A stretch of 64,000 nucleotides of DNA from Glaesserella australis (GTDB lineage: Bacteria > Pseudomonadota > Gammaproteobacteria > Enterobacterales > Pasteurellaceae): contig NZ_PTPX01000014.1 in the NCBI RefSeq assembly GCF_003260095.1, forward strand, positions 186,001 to 250,000. Direction: 5' to 3'. The notes beneath the pieces were generated by a model, which saw only the letters and a program-made list of their open reading frames with translations, was not told the origin of the DNA and made no database searches. Positions 27,668 through 36,002 of this stretch are shown piece after piece. Every line of letters starts with the position of its first letter. Position 1 is the first letter of the stretch. Made by a program: the position numbers and the translations under genes.

Positions 27668-28528
27668 ATGCAATTTATTGGGAAAATTTTAGGTTTCATT
27701 TTAGGCTACAAATTCTTTGGCGGATTTTTTGGTGGCTTGTTGGGCTTGTTAATTGGACATTGGGGCGATAAAAAACTGTATGAATTAGGCAGCGTATCTT
27801 CTTCCATTTTTGGCAAAGCACTCACTCGCCAATCGCTTTTTATGCAAACTACCTTTGCTGTATTAGGGCATATTTCCAAAGCCAAAGGACGAGTGACAGA
27901 AAACGACATTCAACTGGCTCGTCAGCTAATGGCGAATATGAAATTAGATGCCAATAATCAACAGCTGGCACAAAAAGCCTTTACCTTAGGCAAAGAAGCC
28001 AATTTCCCACTACGTCAAGTCATGCAAGAGTTTCGTGAAGCTTGCGGACAACGCCGTGATTTATTGCGTTTCTTTGTGGAAGTGCAGATGCAAGCGGCTT
28101 TGCAAGACGGCAATTTAGACGGTAACGAACAGCAAATTCTCTTTACTATTGCCGAAACGCTTGGTATGTCTCGTTTGCAATTTGAGCAGATGATTGCAAT
28201 GGTGGCAGCGGCTCAACGTTTCCGTTCGGGCTATTATCAATATGAACAACAAGGTTCAAGCCAACAAGGGCAATATCAAGGCGGCTACAGTGGTTATCAA
28301 CGCTCAAGCGGTCCGAGCCTAAAAGATGCCTATAGCGTATTGGGTGTGTCAGAAAATGATGATCAAACAGCCGTTAAACGTGCATACCGTAAACTTATGA
28401 ATGAACATCACCCTGATAAATTGGTTGCCAAAGGCTTGCCGCCTGAAATGATGGAAGTTGCGAAAGAGAAAGCACAGCAAATTCAAGCGGCTTATGATCT
28501 GATTTGTAAATCAAAAGGTTGGAAATAA
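27668..28528 (+). CDS. djlA: Co-chaperone DjlA (membrane-anchored DnaJ-like protein)
   Basis: A type III J-protein that stimulates DnaK at the inner membrane. The 286-residue product has a Gly-rich N-terminal membrane segment ('GKILGFILGYKFFGGFFGGLLG'), a TerB-like helical central domain (about residues 55-195), a Gln/Gly/Ser/Tyr-rich linker, and a C-terminal J-domain with the HPD tripeptide ('NEHHPDKLVAKGLP'). Its stop overlaps the next gene's start by one base. Confidence 0.95.
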   Translation: MQFIGKILGFILGYKFFGGFFGGLLGLLIGHWGDKKLYELGSVSSSIFGKALTRQSLFMQTTFAVLGHISKAKGRVTENDIQLARQLMANMKLDANNQQLAQKAFTLGKEANFPLRQVMQEFREACGQRRDLLRFFVEVQMQAALQDGNLDGNEQQILFTIAETLGMSRLQFEQMIAMVAAAQRFRSGYYQYEQQGSSQQGQYQGGYSGYQRSSGPSLKDAYSVLGVSENDDQTAVKRAYRKLMNEHHPDKLVAKGLPPEMMEVAKEKAQQIQAAYDLICKSKGWK

Positions 28529-29151
28529 TGCAAACTCGTTCTCATATCATACCGCTTTTTCTAGCGATAGTGATTACTGTGATTGCCGTATGGTCTGGAC
28601 TTAACCCTACCGACCGTGCCGTTTGGTATGCAGAAGTGATGCCAATTTTTGCTGTGTTTGGCTTGCTTTTGTTCACCTATCCCCGTTTTCAATTTAGCGG
28701 TTTAGCCTATTTTTTGATGTCTCTTTGGCTGATTATGCACTTGATCGGGGCAAAATATACCTTTGCTAATGTGCCATTTGATTGGGCAAATCAATATCTC
28801 ACCTTTTTAGGCGAAGATCGCAACCATTTCGACCGAGTTGCCCACTATATTATCGGTTTTTACAGCTTCCCAATGACTGAATGGTTGCTGCGTAAACGTA
28901 AATGTGGCTTAGGCGTGGCATTTTTCTTCTCACTCTTTTTCATTATGTCAGTGGCGGCAGCCTATGAAATTATCGAATGGCAATATGCGGTGATCGAAGG
29001 CGGCAATGCAGGTATTGAGTTTTTAGGATCGCAAGGCGATATTTGGGACGCTCAAAAAGATATGCTTGCCGATACCTTAGGGGCAATCACAGCGTTGGTC
29101 ATCTACCTTGTTGCACGCCCTGATTTGCGTTTGCGACACAATACCTACTAA
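28528..29151 (+). CDS. yjdF: YjdF-like inner-membrane protein (DUF2238)
   Basis: A 207-residue membrane protein of the YjdF/DUF2238 family, function unknown. I start at the ATG at 28528, which overlaps the djlA stop (TAATG). It has about six membrane helices. The family-like segments are '[25 protein letters not shown]', '[11 protein letters not shown]' and '[22 protein letters not shown]', with conserved Asp, His and Glu residues in or near the membrane. Family assignment is from memory of these motifs. Confidence 0.82.
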   Translation: MQTRSHIIPLFLAIVITVIAVWSGLNPTDRAVWYAEVMPIFAVFGLLLFTYPRFQFSGLAYFLMSLWLIMHLIGAKYTFANVPFDWANQYLTFLGEDRNHFDRVAHYIIGFYSFPMTEWLLRKRKCGLGVAFFFSLFFIMSVAAAYEIIEWQYAVIEGGNAGIEFLGSQGDIWDAQKDMLADTLGAITALVIYLVARPDLRLRHNTY

Positions 29152-29167
29152 CAAGCGGTCAGATTTC

Positions 29168-30124
29168 GTGGAAAAATTACCAAAAGTCATACTTGCACCA
29201 ATGCAAGGCGTGTTAGATCCTTTTGTTCGCCAATTATTAACGGCAGTGAACGAGTACGATCTCTGTATTTCCGAATTTGTGCGAGTAGTCGATCAAAAAT
29301 TACCGAAAAAAACCTTTTACCGCCTTTGCCCTGAACTGCACAACAACGGCTTTACCCCGTCTGGTACACCTGTGAGAGTACAGCTATTAGGGCAGCACCC
29401 TGAATGGCTGGCGGAAAATGCCCTATTAGCCGTTGAGCTAGGTTCGCACGGTGTCGATCTGAATTGTGGTTGCCCGTCCAAAACCGTCAATGGCAGTAAC
29501 GGTGGAGCGTCTCTACTCAAACAGCCCGACTTAATTTACCGAGCAACCAAAGCAATGCGAGAAGCGGTACCGAACCACTTGCCCATTTCTGTGAAAGTTC
29601 GCTTAGGTTGGGACAGTAGCGAGCAAGCCTTTGAGATTGCCGATGCGGTGGTGCAGGGCGGTGCGACAGAAATTACCGTTCACGGCAGAACCAAAACGGA
29701 CGGCTATCGAGCCGAGCGGATCAACTGGCAAGCGATTGGCGAGATCCGTAAGCGCTTGCCGATCCCTGTGATTGCGAATGGCGAAATTTGGGATCACCAT
29801 TCTGCAAAAAAATGTATAGAAGTGACCGCTTGTGATGCCCTAATGATCGGGCGTGGGGCGTTAAATGTGCCAAATTTAAGCAAAGTAGTGAAATATAATC
29901 AGCCGAAAATGGCGTGGAATGATGTGTTGCAACTGCTGTTCCAATATGTACATATGGAAAACGAACTCGACACAGGTTTTTACCACGTCGCTCGCATTAA
30001 ACAGTGGCTACGCTATTTGGATAAAGAGTACCCAGAAGCCGTGCAACTGTTTGATATCCTTAAAACCGAGCATGGTTATGAAGGACTGAAACGCCATATT
30101 ACGCAGGCGGTGTTGGATAAATAA
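29168..30124 (+). CDS. dusC: tRNA-dihydrouridine(16) synthase DusC
   Basis: FMN enzyme that reduces U16 of tRNA. The best start is the GTG at 29168 ([15 protein letters not shown]): an upstream in-frame ATG lies inside the preceding gene, and 318 residues fits E. coli DusC (315). Motifs: '[16 protein letters not shown]', '[22 protein letters not shown]' with the catalytic Cys, 'VKVRLGWDS', '[12 protein letters not shown]', 'IANGEIWD' and '[15 protein letters not shown]'. These match DusC rather than DusA or DusB. An uptake signal lies 17 bases before the start. Confidence 0.95.
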   Translation: MEKLPKVILAPMQGVLDPFVRQLLTAVNEYDLCISEFVRVVDQKLPKKTFYRLCPELHNNGFTPSGTPVRVQLLGQHPEWLAENALLAVELGSHGVDLNCGCPSKTVNGSNGGASLLKQPDLIYRATKAMREAVPNHLPISVKVRLGWDSSEQAFEIADAVVQGGATEITVHGRTKTDGYRAERINWQAIGEIRKRLPIPVIANGEIWDHHSAKKCIEVTACDALMIGRGALNVPNLSKVVKYNQPKMAWNDVLQLLFQYVHMENELDTGFYHVARIKQWLRYLDKEYPEAVQLFDILKTEHGYEGLKRHITQAVLDK

Positions 30125-30455
30125 TTACATATTTTGATGGCGCACGTTTTTAACCACAACTGTTCGAAACATATAATTAATTGATTTTAAATCATTTCCT
30201 TCCCCCGTTTACGGGGGAAGGTGCCGAAGGCGGAAGGGGGGATTGCAACGAAGTTGCAACACGATCTTGCACTTATATGGCTGATCTCCCCCTCTCAGCC
30301 TTCGGCAGCTCCCCCCGCAAGCAGGGCGAGCAAACGGAAAATCAGATTAAAATCATAGTGTTATAGGTTTCAAACACTTGTGGTCACAAACGAGTGTCAG
30401 CGTACATCTATTAATAGTAGTATCAACCATTTCAGGTAAATTTATCAGGTTTAAA
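30125..30455. other. 331-base gap with a palindromic element, no gene seen
   Basis: Most of the gap is the imperfect palindrome at 30183-30357. A reading frame crosses it but consists of repeat sequence and is not credible as a gene. The remainder (30358-30455) probably holds the promoter of the UPF0283 gene; I see no clear sigma-70 boxes. Confidence 0.6.
30183..30357. repeat. About 175-bp imperfect palindrome (MITE/REP-like element)
   Basis: The left half contains CCCCCGTTTACGGGGG, GGTGCCGAAGGCGGAAGGGG. The reverse complement of the right half reads GCAGGG..GCTTGCGGGGGG, AGCTGCCGAAGGCTGAGAGG. The AT-rich outer ends also match imperfectly (GATTTTAAATCATTTCC at the left; GGAAAATCAGATTAAAATC at the right). 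The left arm has its own internal hairpin (CCCCCGTTTACGGGGG), and TTGCAACGAAGTTGCAA forms another near the centre. I see no coding capacity or clear target-site duplication. Confidence 0.78.
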
Positions 30456-31496
30456 ATGGAAAAACGCATTTTTAGTGAAGAAACTGTTGAGAAAACAGAA
30501 CAACATCAGCCAAAACAAGAGTTTAATGACGCAGAAATTCGTCTTGATGATGAGCCAAAAGAAGTACAAGCAGAATTAATTATCGAAGAAACATTCAAAC
30601 CTTCTCGCTTTTGGTTACGGCTGTTTTTAACGGCATTGGCGTTGTTTGGTGTGGCGACTATTGCTCAATCAATCCAGTGGTTGATTGACACTTGGCAAGC
30701 AAACCAATGGATTTATTTTGCCTTTGCGGTCGCTTTTTTCGGTGTGAGTTTGGCAGGCGTTGGAGCTGTGGTTAATGAGTGGCGGAAATTACGTTGGTTA
30801 CGCAAACATCATTACAATCAGCAAGTGAGCCAGCAATTACTGCTTGAAACCACTGAAACAAGCGGTCAAAAAGCGACAGAATTTTGTCAATCGGTACTGA
30901 AAAATCTTACTCAAACACCGAGGGTTCAGCAGTCAGCACAACGTTGGCAATCACAGCTTGATGAAGCCTATAACAGTAAAGAAGTGCTGTATCTGTTCAG
31001 TGAAAATGTGCTAGTACCGATAGATAATCAAGTGAAAAAATTGATTAGCAAAAATGCCGTAGAAAATGCGGTGATTGTGGCAGTTAGCCCACTGGCATTG
31101 GTAGATATTTTAATGGTGGCGTGGCGAAACATTGCGTTGGTCAATCAAATCACTAAAGCCTATGGTATGGAATTGGGCTATATCAGCCGTTTGAAACTGT
31201 TCCGCATGGTGATGACAAATATGGTTTTTGCAGGGGCAACGGAAATTGCCAGTGATGTCGGTTTGGATTTTTTCTCACAAAATCTGACTGCTCGTTTGTC
31301 CGTCCGTGCAGCACAAGGGATTGGAGTAGGCTTACTGACCGCTCGCTTGGGGATTAAAGCGATGGAATTTTGTCGTCCTGTTACTTTCCAAGCAAATGAA
31401 CGTCCAAAAATTTCTGCTGTCAGACAAGAGCTAATTGGCGTGCTGAAAGAGCGCATTTTTAGTAAAAGTAGTGAAAAAGAGAGTGAAAAAGTCTAG
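30456..31496 (+). CDS. UPF0283 (YcjF-like, DUF697) membrane protein
   Basis: I start at the ATG at 30456 (MEKRIFSEETVEKTEQ) for a 346-residue protein; an in-frame GTG 78 bases upstream gives an unlikely hydrophobic extension. The product has a charged N terminus, two membrane helices (about residues 46-66 and 75-97), then a DUF697 region with 'NAVIVAVSPLALVDILMVAWRNIALVNQI' and 'GYISRLKLFRMVMTNMVFAGATEI'. It resembles YcjF of the E. coli ycjXF pair. The GTPase-like ycjX is not adjacent, and its role is unknown. Confidence 0.85.
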   Translation: MEKRIFSEETVEKTEQHQPKQEFNDAEIRLDDEPKEVQAELIIEETFKPSRFWLRLFLTALALFGVATIAQSIQWLIDTWQANQWIYFAFAVAFFGVSLAGVGAVVNEWRKLRWLRKHHYNQQVSQQLLLETTETSGQKATEFCQSVLKNLTQTPRVQQSAQRWQSQLDEAYNSKEVLYLFSENVLVPIDNQVKKLISKNAVENAVIVAVSPLALVDILMVAWRNIALVNQITKAYGMELGYISRLKLFRMVMTNMVFAGATEIASDVGLDFFSQNLTARLSVRAAQGIGVGLLTARLGIKAMEFCRPVTFQANERPKISAVRQELIGVLKERIFSKSSEKESEKV

Positions 31497-31581
31497 TTTT
31501 TGCTATATTCTGCACAGCTCCAATTAACCTTATCGTTTTTTGGAATAACAGTATTTAGTTTTTTTATATTGAGGATTATGT

Positions 31582-32172
31582 ATGAAAAAGTGGCTTGTGA
31601 TTATTGTGTTAGCGGTTGTTGCTGTGGTTGGCGGTATCACATTAAAAAATAGCTATAATGAATTAGTGAAAGCAGAAGAAGATATCAATTCTGTTTGGGC
31701 AAATGTAGAATCAGCATACCAACGCCGTGCAGATTTAATTCCGAATTTAGTCAATACGGTAAAAGGTCAAGCAAATTTTGAGAAAGAAACTTTAACCAAT
31801 GTGATTGAAGCCCGTGCAAAAGCAACTCAGACTAAAATTGATCCTGCTAATGCAACGGAAGAGCAAATGGCTCAGTTCCAACAAGCACAACAAGGTTTAA
31901 ATTCAGCGTTATCTCGTTTATTGGTGAGTGTAGAAAAATACCCTGAATTGAAAGCGCACGAAGGTTTCTTAAACCTACAAGCTCAAATTGAAGGCACAGA
32001 AAACCGCATTAATGTTGAGCGTAACAACTTTAACGGTGCAGTGAAAGAGTACAATAAACAAGTTCGCCAATTCCCAACAAAATTAGCCGCTTGGATTTTT
32101 GGTTTCAAAGCAAAACCACAATTTAAAGCCGAAGCGGGTGCAGAAAAAGCACCAGTGGTGAATTTTAACTAA
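31582..32172 (+). CDS. lemA: LemA family protein
   Basis: A 196-residue inner-membrane-anchored helical protein. One N-terminal membrane helix (about residues 4-22) is followed by the LemA signature 'KNSYNELVKAEEDINSVWANVESAYQRRADLIPNLVNTVKG' and 'LNLQAQIEGTENRINVERNNFNGAVKEYN'. The function is unclear; LemA is widely paired with TPM-domain proteins, as here. TATTGAGGAT precedes the ATG. A short hairpin repeat (32192-32218) separates it from the next gene. Confidence 0.93.
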   Translation: MKKWLVIIVLAVVAVVGGITLKNSYNELVKAEEDINSVWANVESAYQRRADLIPNLVNTVKGQANFEKETLTNVIEARAKATQTKIDPANATEEQMAQFQQAQQGLNSALSRLLVSVEKYPELKAHEGFLNLQAQIEGTENRINVERNNFNGAVKEYNKQVRQFPTKLAAWIFGFKAKPQFKAEAGAEKAPVVNFN

Positions 32173-32191
32173 TCTTGATTATTTCTATCAT

Positions 32192-32218
32192 TGTAGGGGC
32201 GGACCGATGTGTCCGCCC
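32192..32218. repeat. 27-bp hairpin repeat, copy 1
   Basis: GGGCGGAC and GTCCGCCC pair around CGATGT, preceded by TGTAG. An identical 27-bp copy occurs at 58089-58115. It lies between lemA and the first TPM gene and has no T tract, so it is unlikely to be a simple terminator. Confidence 0.85.
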
Positions 32219-32244
32219 TATTCAAATGGAGTAACATTAAATCA

Positions 32245-32694
32245 ATGAAATTTTTCTCTTTATTCCAACGCAAATTGCCTCTCGATACAGCCAAAATCGA
32301 AGAGGCAATTTCGCATTTAGAACAACAAACGTCCGCAGAATTACGGGTTGTTGTTGAACGCAAAGCTAAAAAATGTACATCAGCTTTAGCACGTGCCAAT
32401 GCCTTATTTGATGAACTGAAAATGCGAGAAACTGCACAGCGTAATGGTGTGCTGATTTATCTTTCATTTAAACCGCATTATGTAGCGGTGATCGGTGATG
32501 AAGGTATTCACCAAAAGGTTGGCGATGAATTTTGGCAAACGGTTTACGGCGCAATGAAAGTATCTTGTCAAAAGGGCGAGTTTACTCAAGCGATTTGTGA
32601 TGGGATTGCACAAGTTGAAAAACAGCTTGCAGTACATTTTCCACTTGAGCCTAATGATAGCAATGAGTTAGCTAATGAGGTGATTATAAAATGA
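32245..32694 (+). CDS. TPM-domain cytoplasmic protein
   Basis: A 149-residue protein from the ATG at 32245 (MKFFSLFQRKLPLDTAKIEEAI), with GGAG 13-16 bases upstream. An earlier GTG lies inside the hairpin repeat and is rejected. The sequence 'QTSAELRVVVERKAKKCTSALARANALFDELKMRETAQRNGVLIYLSFKPHYVAVIGDEGIHQKV' is a TPM (YgcG-type) domain without a signal peptide. It overlaps the next gene as ATGA. It lacks the Gly-rich tail of its neighbour. Function unknown. Confidence 0.85.
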   Translation: MKFFSLFQRKLPLDTAKIEEAISHLEQQTSAELRVVVERKAKKCTSALARANALFDELKMRETAQRNGVLIYLSFKPHYVAVIGDEGIHQKVGDEFWQTVYGAMKVSCQKGEFTQAICDGIAQVEKQLAVHFPLEPNDSNELANEVIIK

Positions 32695-33497
32695 GAAGAT
32701 TAACACTCTTTTGGTTTAGCTTATTGGCACTATTTAGCTTAACGAGTTGGGCGAACTATCCTGATGTGCCAAAGCCGTTTCGTTATGTATCAGACTATAC
32801 CCAAACATTAAGTTCGCAGGACAAACAAACATTAGAAAATGCATTGGTAGAGTACGGTACAAAAACGAGTTCACAAATTGCAGTCGTGATTGTTTCGACA
32901 ACGAATGGTGAAGAGATTGCGAGTTATACCCATAACTTATTTAACAAGTGGGGTATTGGTCGTCAAAAAGAGAATAACGGCGTGTTGCTTTTAGTGGCAA
33001 AAGATGATCGTAAGCTCTTTATTGCAACAGGGAGAGGCTTAGAAGGCGCACTGCCTGATGCGATTGCCTCTTCTATTATCCGTAACGATATTACACCATA
33101 CTTCAAACAGAACTTATATGCACAGGGCATAGCAAAAGGGCTCTCATCTATTATTGCGGCAACGCAAGGAGAATATGCGCCAGCGCCTGTAGCAGAAGAA
33201 AGTGGAGAAGAGTTTGCTGATTTTGAGATTTTTATTATTGCGGCAGTCGCTATTTTCTTTCTCTTTAATATTTTATCTCGTGGTGGAAACACCTATGTTA
33301 GCCCAAGTAATGCGGGACGCATATTAAGAGATGTTGATGCTATTCGCCGTAGTGGCGGTTTAAATGGCGGATTCGGCGGAGGTTTTGGTGGTGGTCGTCG
33401 AAGCGGTGGATTTGGTGGCGGTTTCGGCGGTGGCGGTAGCAGTGGTGGCTTCGGTGGCGGAAGCACTGGCGGCGGTGGTGCTGGAGGAAGTTGGTAA
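32691..33497 (+). CDS. YgcG-like TPM-domain protein with Gly-rich tail
   Basis: A 268-residue exported, membrane-anchored protein. It has a signal peptide (MRRLTLFWFSLLALFSLTSWA|NYP) and a TPM domain ('PFRYVSDYTQTLSSQDKQTLENAL', 'QIAVVIVSTTNGEEIASYTHNLFNKWGIG', 'NGVLLLVAKDDRKLFIATGRGLEGALPD'). A membrane helix follows (about residues 178-196), then a tail of about 45 residues made of Gly, Ser, Phe and Arg. Coupled by ATGA overlap to the upstream TPM gene, it completes a lemA-TPM-TPM unit. Its role, perhaps in envelope maintenance, is inferred only. Confidence 0.9.
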   Translation: MRRLTLFWFSLLALFSLTSWANYPDVPKPFRYVSDYTQTLSSQDKQTLENALVEYGTKTSSQIAVVIVSTTNGEEIASYTHNLFNKWGIGRQKENNGVLLLVAKDDRKLFIATGRGLEGALPDAIASSIIRNDITPYFKQNLYAQGIAKGLSSIIAATQGEYAPAPVAEESGEEFADFEIFIIAAVAIFFLFNILSRGGNTYVSPSNAGRILRDVDAIRRSGGLNGGFGGGFGGGRRSGGFGGGFGGGGSSGGFGGGSTGGGGAGGSW

Positions 33498-33503
33498 TAA
33501 AAA

Positions 33504-33536
33504 AACCTAAGGTAGACTATGTCACCTTAGGTTTTT
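33504..33536. terminator. Bidirectional terminator between ygcG-like gene and upp
   Basis: AACCTAAGGT and ACCTTAGGTT pair over 10 bp, flanked by A and T runs on both sides. It can end both the plus-strand TPM operon and minus-strand upp. Confidence 0.92.
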
Positions 33537-33550
33537 TGTTATTTTATCGG

Positions 33551-34177
33551 TTATTTTGTACCAAAAATTTTGTCGCCCGCATCACCGAGACCTGGAATAA
33601 TATAGCCATTTTCATTTAGGTGGCTATCAATAGCTGCCGTATAAAGTTCAATATCAGGGTGTGCAGCTTCTAATGCTTTGATGCCTTCTGGTGCTGCAAC
33701 TAAAACCAACACTTTGATCTGTTTACAGCCGGCAGATTTTAGAAGATCGAGCGTTGCGATCATTGAACCGCCAGTGGCTAGCATAGGATCTACAACAATA
33801 GCTAAACGCTCGCCCACATCGTTGGCTAATTTTTTAAAGTAAGGAACCGGTTCGAGAGTTTCTTCATTACGGTAAATTCCCACAACACTGATACGAGCAC
33901 TTGGGATATGTTCAAGAACACCATCCATCATGCCTAATCCAGCTCGAAGAATTGGTACTACAGTAACTTTCTTTCCTTTGATTCGTTCAATTTCTACCGG
34001 GCCATTCCAACCATCAATAGTTACTAACTCTGTTTCTAAATCTGATGTTGCTTCATAGGTGAGCAAGCTACCAACTTCAGTTGCTAAGGCACGGAAATCT
34101 TTGGTACTGACATCAGCCGCTCTCATTAAACCAATTTTATGCTTAATAAGCGGGTGTTTAACTTCAACAATTTTCAT
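33551..34177 (-). CDS. upp: Uracil phosphoribosyltransferase
   Basis: Salvages uracil with PRPP to give UMP in the cytosol. The 208-residue product starts [29 protein letters not shown] and carries the PRPP loop '[19 protein letters not shown]' and the uracil-binding C terminus '[17 protein letters not shown]'. GGAGACC precedes the ATG. uraA does not follow. The gene lies 59 bases downstream of ilvY on the same strand, with no obvious terminator between. Confidence 0.97.
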   Translation of the reverse strand: MKIVEVKHPLIKHKIGLMRAADVSTKDFRALATEVGSLLTYEATSDLETELVTIDGWNGPVEIERIKGKKVTVVPILRAGLGMMDGVLEHIPSARISVVGIYRNEETLEPVPYFKKLANDVGERLAIVVDPMLATGGSMIATLDLLKSAGCKQIKVLVLVAAPEGIKALEAAHPDIELYTAAIDSHLNENGYIIPGLGDAGDKIFGTK

Positions 34178-34236
34178 TTTGGTCTCCGATTGTCTAAAAA
34201 AATCGGGCTATTTTAGCAGAATTTCTTTTTGAATGT

Positions 34237-35124
34237 TTAATTTAGATCAGATAAAAGTTCCCAAAATGCGCGAATAACGGGTTCTTGTAAACGGCGCTGT
34301 TGTACACAAATACCAAGCTCAAATGCTTGGATAGGTGTAGCAAGCTGAATTCGAGATATTTGGTTTGCAACAGGGCTTTGTTGTACTACAACATCGGGAA
34401 TCATGGCGACACCACAGCCAAGTGCAACCATAGGTACAATTGCTTCATGACCTTCCACGGTTGCATAAATTTTAGGTTCTTTAATTTTTTGTAATTTAAA
34501 CCAACTTTCTATCCGCTTGCGAGCAGGTCCATCAACAGGCAGAATGAAAGGCATATTTTGCCAGTCGATTGGAGACTGTTGTAACAGTTGTGTTGCAGGG
34601 CAGGCAATACGAGGGGCAATGAGCGATAACTGAATATCATCAATATAATGAAATACAATGTTATTAGGTAAATTCTCTGGTTTACCTGCTAAGGAAATAT
34701 CTGATTGTAGCGATTGTATGCTATGTAATGCTTTAGCTGGATCTCCAGTGCTGAGTTTGATCTCAATTTTGGGGTACTTTTTTCTAAATTTTTCTAAAAT
34801 TTGCGGTAAGTGGCTATAGGATGCAGTAACAGAACAAAATAATTTCAGTTCACCCTCGAGTTCTGTTTGTACAAGAGAAAAACTACGATGAATTTGTTGC
34901 CAATCAGCCCAAGTCTGATTAGCAAAATGTAAAAAACGTTCTCCTGCATCAGTTAAAATGACTTGTCGATTATCTCTCAAAAAGAGTGGCTGCCCAATTT
35001 CATACTCCATACGTTGAATATGGCGAGAAAGAGTTGATGCACTCATATGGTTTTTTTCTGCAGTGCGAATAAAACTACGAGTATGAGCAATATCTAAAAA
35101 TAGTTTGAGAGATTGAAAGTCCAT
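34237..35124 (-). CDS. ilvY: LysR-family transcriptional regulator IlvY
   Basis: A 295-residue LysR regulator closely resembling E. coli IlvY, which activates ilvC in response to acetolactate substrates. It has an N-terminal winged HTH ('SFIRTAEKNHMSASTLSRHIQRME'), then 'LFCSVTASYSHLPQILEKFR', 'IKLSTGDPAKAL', 'AGKPENLPNNIVF', and 'ATVEGHEAIVPMVALGCGVAMIPDVV', which follow IlvY closely. ilvC is normally divergent from ilvY, but here the upstream neighbour is a glycosyltransferase gene on the same strand that overlaps the ilvY start by one base. Confidence 0.9.
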   Translation of the reverse strand: MDFQSLKLFLDIAHTRSFIRTAEKNHMSASTLSRHIQRMEYEIGQPLFLRDNRQVILTDAGERFLHFANQTWADWQQIHRSFSLVQTELEGELKLFCSVTASYSHLPQILEKFRKKYPKIEIKLSTGDPAKALHSIQSLQSDISLAGKPENLPNNIVFHYIDDIQLSLIAPRIACPATQLLQQSPIDWQNMPFILPVDGPARKRIESWFKLQKIKEPKIYATVEGHEAIVPMVALGCGVAMIPDVVVQQSPVANQISRIQLATPIQAFELGICVQQRRLQEPVIRAFWELLSDLN

Positions 35125-35993
35125 TATGATTCAAAATAGCGAATAGTTTTTATTGGAAATATTTGGTTTATTAATTTCTTCAATTTTTCCGCTGAATTTC
35201 GTTTTTTCTTTTCAAGCGGTAACTGATTCCAATTATATTCAGACAAGATTGAAATTTGTTGGTCTACAGATAAATGTTTCAGGTGCGCGTTGACAAAGAA
35301 ATCTGCAATGAGACGATTCCATTCTTCTTTATTTCCCCAATAATGCCCAATGATCGTTTCGCACGAATTTAATTGAGCTAAATGTTTTAGAGAAATGGAA
35401 AATGCAAATTGTTCAATCAAACGGCGTGGACAGTCTGTTGCACACATTTCATCACATGTGGCTAAAGCTAATTTAATAATCTCTTTAGCATTTTGTGCTG
35501 ATAATGCAATAACGCCAGCATTCCACATTTCCGAATTTTCATTAATTGTAATATTAGAGAAAGATTTTCCATTTAAAGATTTAAACATCTTTTTAAATGT
35601 ATTACTACTATTAAACGATATCTTATTTTCTAGAATATGCATAAAAGCATGCCCTTTATCTAATTTATCATTTATTTCAGTTAAGTCTTTAGCAAGGAAT
35701 GTGTCTGAATCAACATAAAGCAGATGATCATCTGGGTATTTACTCTGAACAAGCTCAAGCGCTTTTATTTTTACTTTCCAGAAAAATTGATAAGGTTCTT
35801 GCCATTGTAATAATGTTGATTTATCTATATTAATGATTTCAACTTTTTCATTTAAGAATGAATAAAATTCAGAGCGATCTGTAACGACGATAATTCGATT
35901 TATTAATTTATCTTTTGCAAAAGATAAAATGGAAAATACCGCTTGATAATGATTTTCTAAGCGTTCACCAAAAGTAAGTAGGAGTAAATTCAT
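35124..35993 (-). CDS. Putative glycosyltransferase, DXD-type (family uncertain)
   Basis: A 289-residue protein with no strong family signature recognised. The pattern is that of a GT-A enzyme: the N terminus 'MNLLLLTFGERLENHYQAVFSIL', a central 'HLLYVDSDTFLAKDLTEI' with a DSD metal-binding triad, then 'MWNAGVIALS' and a basic Lys-rich C terminus that may touch the membrane. GT8-like activity is possible. It lies ten bases after the GT25 gene and overlaps ilvY by one base. Probable role: LOS outer-core or surface glycan synthesis. Confidence 0.65.
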   Translation of the reverse strand: MNLLLLTFGERLENHYQAVFSILSFAKDKLINRIIVVTDRSEFYSFLNEKVEIINIDKSTLLQWQEPYQFFWKVKIKALELVQSKYPDDHLLYVDSDTFLAKDLTEINDKLDKGHAFMHILENKISFNSSNTFKKMFKSLNGKSFSNITINENSEMWNAGVIALSAQNAKEIIKLALATCDEMCATDCPRRLIEQFAFSISLKHLAQLNSCETIIGHYWGNKEEWNRLIADFFVNAHLKHLSVDQQISILSEYNWNQLPLEKKKRNSAEKLKKLINQIFPIKTIRYFES

Positions 35994-36002
35994 ATAAATT
36001 CC

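Noticed and set aside
30181-30366. A 61-codon reading frame through the palindromic element
   Set aside because: It is formed by repeat sequence, has no ribosome-binding site, and translates to low-complexity text with no resemblance to a protein.
32178-32244. GTG start for the first TPM gene inside the hairpin repeat
   Set aside because: It would add residues encoded by the mobile-looking repeat; the ATG at 32245 gives a normal start and has GGAG upstream.
34178-34236. Terminator between ilvY and upp
   Set aside because: No stem of useful length with a T tail was found; the two may be co-transcribed.
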